A DNA stretch of 64,000 bases, taken from positions 379,384 through 443,383 of the forward strand of contig NHNW01000029.1 in assembly GCA_002786025.1 (NCBI GenBank). Reading direction: 5' to 3'. Both the position numbers and the translations under genes were made by a program. Origin of the DNA: Zasmidium citrigriseum (taxonomy: Eukaryota; Ascomycota; Dothideomycetes; Mycosphaerellales; Mycosphaerellaceae). Of the stretch, positions 19,362 to 27,656 are shown piece by piece. A model generated the notes under the pieces. The model searched no databases, had not been told where the DNA came from, and worked only from the letters and a program-made list of their open reading frames with translations. The first letter of the stretch is position 1. Each line of letters begins with the position of its first letter.

Positions 19362-21208
19362 GCGAACAGCATACGTGGAAGACGAGATCTACCATGGAAT
19401 CCTTGGTTATTTGCCACACTCCTGGTAAATGAATTCAAACGCGCACGAACTTCTTGGATCAACAGGAAGCTACTTCCAAAGGCAACGTGAGGAAAGTTGC
19501 CTTCCTCTTGGCTTCATTGCCCGTCCTTCTTGCTTCATTGAACACCGTGACTTCCGTTTGCTCGGGGTCGTCGATGCCAGCAAGATATCGCTTTACTGTC
19601 CCCTGACACAGAATGGACAGCTGATCAGAAACAGTACAACGACGACGGGCGACTGTCACACAATCACATGAGTCTTCCGGTCCTCGGCCGATTCGTAGGC
19701 AACGCTGATCCGCTCCGACTCGCTCGTCCCTATCCCCACGAGTCCTTCTTCCTGCGGCACACCATCCTGCTTGAACCATCTTCTGCCTCGCCATCATCTA
19801 CGACTTCCACGCCCCGGCCCTCTAGCCCTCAGGCTCACCGACGCGGCTTTCGGCGCCTCCGTCGTCTACGAGGACGTCAACTCCAACCCGGAAGATTACA
19901 CACCAGCCGTCTGGCTCAATCTCGAGAAAAGGACGCGGGGAATGGAGAAAAGAATTATACTCAGCTTGTCTGTGATCTTGTTCCTTCAAAAGATGGCAAC
20001 AGTAGCGGCCACCGAACCTGCAGACTACAGAATGACGATCAGCGAAGAGGGCGGTTGAGCCGTTCAATCCAACCACTCAGCCACAGACCAGGGCTTCTAG
20101 TAAGAAGACCTCCTTGGCGGTGATTATGGTTTCGCCTCCCAAACATCGATCTCACAGAGGCCAAATGCGAACCGGCGCTCGGAGACATTGTGAAATCTGG
20201 GTCATACATTACTGGTCGAACATTTGGCGACTTCCATCGTGCGAGCCGCGATATCATGATCAAGTCGTACGACTTAAATACGACCAAGCAAGCTGAATCC
20301 AACGAGCACTCGCACCCCACGGCACATGGAACAGAGAAGCGCCACCGGCCTCATCGCGACAACAGACAGTATCTGATGCTCGTGGAAGATGGCACTTCCG
20401 AGTTTTCGAGGGCGACACCCGACCTGCGTCAACATCCATTGGAGTGTTGGGAGACCTGCCGTTCAGAAGAGAGATTCGAGGGATTCGGACGCAAGAGCAA
20501 AGGGCAAAACACGATCCCGCAGGACTTGATACCGAGTGAGAGCCGGCAGGGTGCAGTAGGCCAGGGGGAAAAGGCAGGCAGATTACAGAACTCATTTTCA
20601 GGACTGTGAGGGTTCAAGACCGTTCGCTTTCTGGCTGCATTGTTTGAGATCTCCTTTCTTCTCTCTTCGCTTGCTGCCTTTCTCACGTTCTAGGGTCGGT
20701 TGAATCTATTCCCTCGCGTTCCAGCACCTGTTGCCAAACTCTCCCCGAGCAACCAAGCGAATCCAAATCGACACCGAAGCCGCTTTGGATACCAAATCGA
20801 GCTGCATCTTTTCGCTTGACGAACAGACATCGAACAACAACGATCGCCTACATACGGAACTTCAGAGCCCTCGCCTTGCAAGTGGCTGTCCGGGGTGGAC
20901 CGCCGGGGCTTTCAGGGGGTAAGATAGGGGTAAGACGACAAAGACTGAGATCAGAAGCAGACGGGAGCGTGGAGGGAAAAGTAAAAGCCGAGCGGAAGGC
21001 AGAATTCGGGACGACAATTCAAGGAATGTGAACCAATTTCACCTGGACCAGAACATTGAAGATGTCTCTGGCGCTGGGTGAGTCTTCCTCGCAATTCATT
21101 GTCACATGTCTGAGACTATCTAGGCTGCCACATGCTCGCGAGACATGTGAAGAATAGAGTGAAGCAGACGCTGGAACACGCGCAGAGTACAAGAAAGACG
21201 ACTTTCCC
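19362..21208. other. Gene-poor stretch with one coding-like open frame
   Basis: 1.85 kb without a confident gene. A plus-strand frame is open from about 20123 to 20609 and looks coding (RLPNIDLTEAKCEPALGDIV, then TGRTFGDFHRASRDIMIKSYD), but its first in-frame ATG is late and no upstream exon could be joined cleanly. A second coding-like patch lies at 19831-20058 (LTDAAFGASVVYEDVNSNPEDY) in another frame. These may be exons of one unresolved or decayed gene. The rest looks like leader sequence of the 21209 gene. Confidence 0.3.
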
Positions 21209-22207
21209 ATGTCGAGTCTCACATTCGACAAACGGCACCACGCCATCATGGCCGTAACCATGACCATGACCACCACCACCACGACGACGAGAAGCAAATT
21301 AAGAGTTCGGTTCGAAACCCCAACCAAAACCAGCAATACCAAGGCGAAGAAGACATGGGATCCCGTCGCCGTCCTTCTCCACAACAACCCCATCCACCTC
21401 GACACCCCCTACCGATGTCACCACTTCAAACACTTCACTCGAGACAACGAAGGCATGATACAATGCCCCAACTTCCTCGACCAGCAACAGAAGCAACGGG
21501 CCATCGCCAGACTCGAAGAAACCTCCCGCAAAGACATCCGCGACATCACTCAAACTGAATTGCACTGGTTGCAGTTCGCCTTCTACTGCGACTCGAGACA
21601 CATCACGGAACACACGGAACAGAACAGGCGCTTCTCGAAATGGTTTGACGGCACCTTCCAGGCGTTGCTTAAGAAGAAGTATGGAACCTATGGGGTCGAG
21701 TGGTCGCGTCTGAGAGATCGTCTTACAGATCGCCATGGACCTGTTGAAGAAGTGCATACCTGGGTCCGCTGGATCACCATTGAGCTCCTCCCCCAGCGAG
21801 AACCCCTCCAGAATTTCATCCCCTGGCCCGTCTCAGGCGCCGACCACAGTACCGTGACAACCTCCGCCATCAAAGCCCTTTACAAGCGCACCATGACGAC
21901 CTCCATCAACGGTCTCCCACGTACTGAGCTTGAGAAACTCGCCCAGGGGATCGAGTTCATCAAATCGGAAAAGGAACGCTGGGCGCCGCTGCAGGAACTT
22001 TTCAGGGAGTTGAAGAGGGTGATTGCACAGGAGGGGTACTTTTGTGTTGTGGCGGAGTTGGTGGAGGTTGTTTGGGGGGCCATCGGGGAGATGGAGGGGG
22101 CTTTGGAGGAGGCGGAACGGGAGGGGTATTTCCCTTTTAATCACTCGGAGAGTCCGGAGAGGGAGAGACATTTGGTGATGAGGAGGAAGGCCGTGGGCGC
22201 CGCCTGA
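21209..22207 (+). CDS. Orphan cytosolic protein, divergent relative of the 24541 and 26359 genes
   Basis: A single-exon 332-residue protein with no signal peptide or membrane helix. The N terminus is low-complexity (a run of Met/Thr). Residues about 55-130 are His/Cys/Asn-rich (LLHNNPIHLDTPYRCHHFKHF). The C-terminal 150 residues are helical and charged. It shares an ordered pattern with the two membrane-anchored proteins downstream: a WSRLRDRL segment, an IPWP motif (FIPWPVSG) and, 40-50 residues later, a segment ending in EKERW (IEFIKSEKERWAPL). I recognise no known domain. The codon-like start is supported by two nearby ATGs (21209 and 21248). Function unknown. Confidence 0.65.
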   Translation: MSSLTFDKRHHAIMAVTMTMTTTTTTTRSKLRVRFETPTKTSNTKAKKTWDPVAVLLHNNPIHLDTPYRCHHFKHFTRDNEGMIQCPNFLDQQQKQRAIARLEETSRKDIRDITQTELHWLQFAFYCDSRHITEHTEQNRRFSKWFDGTFQALLKKKYGTYGVEWSRLRDRLTDRHGPVEEVHTWVRWITIELLPQREPLQNFIPWPVSGADHSTVTTSAIKALYKRTMTTSINGLPRTELEKLAQGIEFIKSEKERWAPLQELFRELKRVIAQEGYFCVVAELVEVVWGAIGEMEGALEEAEREGYFPFNHSESPERERHLVMRRKAVGAA

Positions 22208-22913
22208 GTGTCGGTCGGCTAGGATTGCTATTGGGGTTTGCATCGGATGGGGTTGGTGGAGTTGATGCGAAGAGGTGGTGTGCAGGCGTAGGAGAAGGGA
22301 TGCAGTGGGTGCTGGCTCACCAACGTCCTCTCAACGATCATCTCGATCGAAGATTCTGGCCGCTACAACACCCGCCTCGCAATGGAAATGGATCTTCTTA
22401 CTCAGATTCTGGCGCCCAAAACAAGATCATTTTAGAAGCGTCGTCGTGGAAGCTCAGGATCGGCTACATCCCGAGCTAAAGCATGTGAGACACCTGGATC
22501 ACATGCTCGTGCCCTTCGTTACACCGGGATGCGTTTCCACTAACCCCAAGTCTTGATCCGCACAGTGTATGAGGGCTAGATCCTATGCAACGAAGTATAG
22601 GCGATGCCTCACCGCTAAGACTCAGGACTTCGTGGTGTACCTGGTCCAAAAAGGACGTTACACAATGGCTTTGGGCGTGAAGGTTTCACTAGCACATGCA
22701 GAGGTCAACTTCACCGGAACGCCAAAGTCCTTTATTCTCAAGTGGACTTCCGCTTCACAGAAGGAATGGGTCATGGCAACCGGCGCTCTGGATCCTTCTT
22801 GAAGCCAGTCGATATGCAAGGAGAAAACAAGTTGGCTTGTGGCGTTGTGGGTCTACACACCCTCTTCTCTCCAAGTCCGGAAGAGAGCCAAGCCAACGTC
22901 GACTCGGATGGAG
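22208..22913. other. Intergenic stretch, no confident gene
   Basis: Contains one short plus-strand open frame (22665-22802, MALGVKVSLAHAEVNF...) with coding-like content but no supporting context. Nothing else is recognised. Confidence 0.3.
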
Positions 22914-22919
22914 TATAAA
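22914..22919 (+). promoter_or_regulatory. TATA box of the feruloyl-esterase-like gene
   Basis: TATAAA 70-75 bp upstream of the ATG at 22989, followed by an AC-rich leader. This suits an inducible secreted-enzyme gene. Confidence 0.6.
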
Positions 22920-22988
22920 GACTGGAAGATCTCCTGGAGAAAGCGAAACAGAGTCAGCGAATCAATCATCCAAGCATCATCAATCACC

Positions 22989-23982
22989 ATGTTCTCCCCA
23001 TCCTTCCTCTTCCTCAGCCTGCTAGCAACAGCCTCAGCCTTCACAGCCTCCCCAGGCTGCGGCAAACCCCTCCCCCAAGGAACCAAACAAGGCTCCACCG
23101 GTCAAAGCAACACCATCACCCTAACCTCCGGCGGCCGTACACGCACCTTCCTCCTCCACATCCCAACCAACTACGCCATCAACGATGCCCGAGGCCTAAT
23201 CTTCTCCTTCCACGGCCGAAGCCGAACAGCAAGTTTCCAAGAACAACTATCCTCCTTCTCCGACCCCTACTTCAACCCCAATATGCTCGCGGTATACCCT
23301 CAGGGAGTCAGTAATCAGTGGCAAGGAGACCCCGAGGCCACGACGAATGATGTCCAGTTTACGTTGGATATGATCGATTATCTCGCTCCGCGGTACTGTA
23401 TCAACACGGATGCTGTGTATGCTACGGGGAAGAGTAATGGAGGAGGTTTCTCTGCTAATATTCTGGCTTGTAACGCAACCGCTGCGTCGAGAATCGCTGC
23501 CTTCGCTAGTGCTAGTGGAGCATACTGTAAGTCTCTTCCCCTATCCCCGTCACTCTCAACCCATCTAAGCCATCATTCCAGACCAAGAACCCGTAAACGG
23601 AGCCTGCAACGCCGAAACAGTTCCCATTCCCTGCAATCCCGGCCGCAGCGTCCCCCTCCTCGCCATCCACGGCACGGCAGACAGCACAATCCCCTACCCG
23701 GGGGGTCCCCGTCGCGGCGACTGTCTCCCCTCTCTGCCACATTTCATACAGAACTGGGCATACGTCGACGGGTTTGCAACCAGCAATGTAACCACGCAGT
23801 TGTACGGGGGCAATGTCCAGAAGTATGATTTCGGTGACCGGACGGACTTTTTGACGCATTATCGGGTTCAGGGTTTGGGGCATAGTTGGCCGAGTACGCT
23901 TGGGAATGCGGATTCGGGGAGCCCGACTTATTTTAATGGAACGAAAACTATGATGGATTTCTTTGCGAAGTATGAGTTGTAG
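22989..23982 (+). CDS. Secreted feruloyl-esterase-like polysaccharide esterase (LpqC/CE1 type)
   Basis: Two exons (22989-23526, 23582-23982; intron 55 bp) give 312 residues. Signal peptide MFSPSFLFLSLLATASAF, then a mature start TASPGCGKPLP typical of fungal FaeB/FaeC-like and acetylxylan-esterase-like enzymes. It is an alpha/beta hydrolase: oxyanion-side LIFSFHGRS, nucleophile Ser in GKSNGGGFS, acid Asp in AIHGTADSTIPY and His in GLGHSWP near the C terminus. It would cleave ferulic or related acyl esters from arabinoxylan or pectin outside the cell. It sits between members of an unrelated orphan family. Two CNATAAS/SNVTTQ-type N-glycosylation sites are visible. Confidence 0.85.
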
Positions 23983-24540
23983 GGGTTTGATCGTGTCGAG
24001 ATAGGCTGGGAGGGGGCAAGTCTGGTGGAGAAGGAGAGTTTTCGTTCCTTTTGACGTGCTTGTAACTGGGGACCCAGCGGTGGGCATTCTATGGGATCTG
24101 CATTGAAAGAGAAGGAGAGGAGAACGGCAAATGAGGAATTCTTTGGTGAAGACATAGAGAGCAAATAAAAGGGGCTCGACAAAAACCACATTGCATTTGA
24201 GGCCAATCTCCATCTAGCAGTCCAAACTGATATACATTCAGCCTCCTGATCCCTTCGACCTTCAACCCTATGATCCAACAGTGCCACACATTTTTCGTCG
24301 CTGCCACGACTGACTCCCATTGCAACCCTGAAATACAGTCTATGAATACCACCGCTCACAGGATCTCAACACATCCGACGGATGTTCCACACACCGAATG
24401 AGTCTTCGCGAGGCCCTCACGCCGAATAGCCCCCTTGTAGATCAACACCAGTCACCTCATTTTACCAGCTCTCAAGGCGGCTAGAGTTCCGCTGCAGCTT
24501 CCTTGTCCAGCCCTGAAGATAGATCCTCTTCGGTTTCGAG
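23983..24540. other. Intergenic stretch between convergent genes, no gene seen
   Basis: Lies between the stops of the esterase gene and the minus-strand orphan gene. Only short open frames without motifs; presumably the 3' UTRs of both. Confidence 0.4.
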
Positions 24541-25461
24541 CTAAATGTCCTCAGCAATCGACTCCATCGATTCAGTAGGCCGATTATAAAATGCGTCTTC
24601 CAGCTCGTAAGACAAGACATCAGTCATATTGTCCATTTTCTCCCATGTATCCAGATCTTTGACATCCTTCACAACAACATCGCCCGGCCAATGGCTGAAT
24701 TTCTCCCACCTCCTGTCCTCCTCGATTTGGACAAGGTGAATCGTGTCCCGCAGTGCTCCAGGATTGGTCTCGTCCTGCGAGGTAGAGATGAAGACGAACA
24801 GGACCTTGCTGGCCAAGAAATCCAGGGCGGTCTTTTTGTTGACGTCGTAGATCTTGAAGCTCGATACTGGCCAAGGAATGTCGTGCATGAGGAATGATAT
24901 CTGGTAGAAATCGGAAGACAGGTCTTGATCGTAGCCGTTGGCCTTGTCTTCTTTCTTGAGGTCTTGGAAATACTTTTCGATGCATGCCCATCGTCGCTCG
25001 TACCCTTCCCACTCAGCTCGAAGTTGGCGCAAATGGCTGAGGCTGAGGTCCATGTTGAGTAGGCGCTTGAACATGTCGAGCAAGATCGTTTCTTCCTCAG
25101 ATTTGGGGCCTTGCTTGTGATGCTCAGGATCAATGCCCTGTGCGCGAAGAAGTCCACCTCGGAGGTCCAGACATCCCTGAATCGGAGGCTCCAGCCGGTC
25201 TCTAAAGTGCTTGAGCTTGTTGAGGACTCGGTCGATCGATTTTACTGTCCAAGCAATGAGAAAGCCGGCTCTATGCTGAAGGATGCCCAGCAGAGCATCA
25301 GCTGCATCGTGAGCGAACGGTGAGAAGGTGTTGTCGGCGAACCAGCAAGAGAGAAACCACACAATGAGAAGACCTGCGAAGCAGCAGACCAGCAAGAGGA
25401 ACGCCCGTATATTGAAAGCACTCATGATCTTGTTGAGATTCTCCTGGGTTTTGTCGTCCAT
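24541..25461 (-). CDS. Orphan membrane-anchored protein A (paralogue of 26359-27303)
   Basis: Single exon, 306 residues from the ATG at 25461. The open frame continues upstream without an ATG, and the paralogue begins at the equivalent point. The N terminus has one hydrophobic segment (about 18-45: IRAFLLLVCCFAGLLIVWFLSCWF), then an amphipathic stretch (SPFAHDAADALLGIL). The cytosolic part carries SIDRVLNKLKHFRDRLEPP, LDLRGGLLRAQGID, LSHLRQLRAEWEGYERRWACIE, HDIPWPVSSF and QIEEDRRWEKF. The same blocks in the same order occur in the protein at 26359-27303. The tail is acidic. No known domain; the role cannot be named. The two genes point the same way and are about 0.9 kb apart. Confidence 0.7.
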   Translation of the reverse strand: MDDKTQENLNKIMSAFNIRAFLLLVCCFAGLLIVWFLSCWFADNTFSPFAHDAADALLGILQHRAGFLIAWTVKSIDRVLNKLKHFRDRLEPPIQGCLDLRGGLLRAQGIDPEHHKQGPKSEEETILLDMFKRLLNMDLSLSHLRQLRAEWEGYERRWACIEKYFQDLKKEDKANGYDQDLSSDFYQISFLMHDIPWPVSSFKIYDVNKKTALDFLASKVLFVFISTSQDETNPGALRDTIHLVQIEEDRRWEKFSHWPGDVVVKDVKDLDTWEKMDNMTDVLSYELEDAFYNRPTESMESIAEDI

Positions 25462-26358
25462 GGTCCTGGAGGTTGATTGTATCGAGTCGGTAGTCAGAGT
25501 CCAGCGGCCGTCAAAATTGAGTGGTTTCGTGAGCCGAATGGCTGCTAGGGTCGAGTGGTTGCCAAAGTCGAGGTGTTGCAAGTGCTGAAAGGTCTGTCGC
25601 GTCGAATGTCAGATCCTTAGACACGACAGCTTCAAAGTTGAAGTTGATGAGATTGCGAGCTGGCTCGGAGATGCCATAGACCATCGTTGATATATCATCA
25701 ACTCAGGAGCCCAGAACGCAAGTCTGAGACACCATGCCGCCAAGTGCATCGAGGCAGCCATGTTTCGAAAGCCGTCGAGACATTCTCGTACAACATTAAT
25801 TGCTGAGTTAGTAGAATCGCAAGACAAGCATGTAATAGCTTGCCTCAATGTCTCGCTTGTCGTCGAGATTGAGACACAGACAGACGAAGAAGGGAGCAGC
25901 TCAAGATGCAAGGCTATGGAGACCGAAGGGCATACGAAACAGACGGTACTGGAGGAGGATCGGTAAGAGGAGTAACCAAAAAAATTAGAAAGCGGTCAGA
26001 ATCTGCCTTGAAGTTGGGAGGACAAAAGGACTTGTCACGGGTCGGCATCACGCTGAGGAGCATTCGCTAGATATGAGAGTTCTGAATGTTGAGATTGCGA
26101 TTGAAGTGTTCATGGGCAACAGAGGGGGCGATGTGCTTTGTGAGAATGCTCGAAACAGTGATGGAGACTTCGATGAAGAGAAGAGAAAAGGAAAGGGGGC
26201 TAGGCAAGAAAGATGCATTCGCTCGTATCGCTGTCGCTACTTTACAACTCATGTCAGACCTGCTCGTCTCTGCCAATCAGCCGCGCTCTACTATGTGTGA
26301 TGTGATGACTGTGATCTTTGTGAGTATCACGTCTGCCCGCCATCCAGTCTAATGCTAA
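25462..26358. other. Spacer between paralogues A and B, with a duplicated upstream segment
   Basis: No gene is called. The stretch 25600-25800 resembles the region upstream of paralogue B (27320-27540). The best block, 25751-25780 against 27503-27532, matches at 26 of 30 bases. So the duplication carried leader or promoter sequence along with the gene. Confidence 0.5.
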
Positions 26359-27303
26359 TCATTCATCTTCCCGCGCCAAACAGTCCATCAGATAAGTATC
26401 AACGCCCTCCCGAATGCGCTCCAAAGCGCACAGTATCATTCTGATCCTTTGTCTGGCATCCTTGATTGTGTCGTCTTTTCTGTCCGAGTAACCTGCTTCA
26501 TATGAATGTTCGGCTCGATCAAGGCTGACAGCAAATGCCAACCAACGTTTCCGCTCCCGACTGAGGATGTTGAATTGCGAGAGCATGTCGTCGGTGTCGT
26601 CCAATTCGTTGACCTCTTGCTTAGCTTCCTCCATGAACATGATACCAGCTTCGTAGAACATATCGGTCTGATTCCACGCCCTGAATTCCATACCCAGGCC
26701 TTCGCAAGGCCAGGGGATGACGGTCTGGAGCGTCCGTAGTTGGTAGTACGAGCACGATGACACTTCGCGATAGCTGTGGTCGTTATCTTTGCCGCAGTCG
26801 TGGTCAATGTAAGCCTCAATGGCGGCCCATCGTTGATTGTACTTCTCCCAGTCTGCTCGGAGTTGGCGTAACCTGGCAAGGTTGAAAGACCAGTCATAGA
26901 CGTTTCGAAGTCGGTGCCAGATTATCCGTTCGTATGCAAGTTCAGGCCCCTGATCGCATTCCACCTCTGTGAGGCCCACAGTTGGGTCAGTGTCCAGATC
27001 CTGAGCACGCAAAAGCTCAGCTCGAAGATCCAGAGGACCTTGCACGGGAGGCGGGTCCACCAAATCCTGGATGTCCTTGAGCGTCGCGCGGACTCGGTCG
27101 ATGCGATCCAGAGCCCATATGACCAGAGAGATAGTCCACTGGTGCACAAAATCTTTCAGTAAATCGACTGCAGAGTCCAAAAATGGGACTACAACGTTTT
27201 CGGTGAGCCAGATGGCGAGCGAGCCGGCAAAGCAGATCCACAGCAGGACGATCGCGATGTTGGCGATAATGTAAATGGCCTCTCTGAGAATTTCGTTATC
27301 CAT
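26359..27303 (-). CDS. Orphan membrane-anchored protein B (paralogue of 24541-25461)
   Basis: Single exon, 314 residues from the ATG at 27303. A longer frame from an ATG at 27513 exists, but that part aligns with non-coding sequence upstream of paralogue A, so the shorter start is preferred. The N-terminal helix (IIANIAIVLLWICFAGSLAIWL) is followed by VVPFLDSAVDLLKDFV. Shared blocks with A: ALDRIDRVRATLKDIQDLVDPP, LDLRAELLRAQDLD, LARLRQLRADWEKYNQRWAAIE, TVIPWPCEG and SRERKRWLAF. The extra C-terminal part (about 255-314) is a long charged helix ending near LMDCLAREDE. No family recognised. Confidence 0.7.
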   Translation of the reverse strand: MDNEILREAIYIIANIAIVLLWICFAGSLAIWLTENVVVPFLDSAVDLLKDFVHQWTISLVIWALDRIDRVRATLKDIQDLVDPPPVQGPLDLRAELLRAQDLDTDPTVGLTEVECDQGPELAYERIIWHRLRNVYDWSFNLARLRQLRADWEKYNQRWAAIEAYIDHDCGKDNDHSYREVSSCSYYQLRTLQTVIPWPCEGLGMEFRAWNQTDMFYEAGIMFMEEAKQEVNELDDTDDMLSQFNILSRERKRWLAFAVSLDRAEHSYEAGYSDRKDDTIKDARQRIRMILCALERIREGVDTYLMDCLAREDE

Positions 27304-27656
27304 CGTGTTGGTGGGTGGTTCGATTCGGGTGGATACAGCAGTTGGTTGGTGCCAAAGGTCAGGCTCACGTAGGTGATGGAGCCTGTGAACGTTCGTATTG
27401 GGGTGGTGCAGTGTCCAAAGGACGCCCAGAACCTTTGTTGATATATGTGGACGCCAGGAGCCTGGTTTGCTGGTCCAGAGACGGCGAGCCGCCATGCGCG
27501 CTGAGGCAGCCATGTCTCGAAGCCCGTCAAGATCGCAAGACAGTCGGTGATGATGTCTCTCAAGAACTTTTCAAAGCGCGCCTGAAGGAAGATCAAAGAA
27601 AAATACGAAAGGGGAAGGGGCCATCAAGAAACTGTTGTACATTGAAACGACACCAT

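Noticed and set aside
24541..25581. Longer start for paralogue A at 25581
   Set aside because: The upstream extension has no ATG at that point and aligns with non-coding sequence upstream of paralogue B.
27317..27326. GGTTCGATTC resembling a tRNA B box
   Set aside because: No A box, no acceptor-stem pairing and no T tract nearby; it lies just upstream of the start codon of paralogue B.
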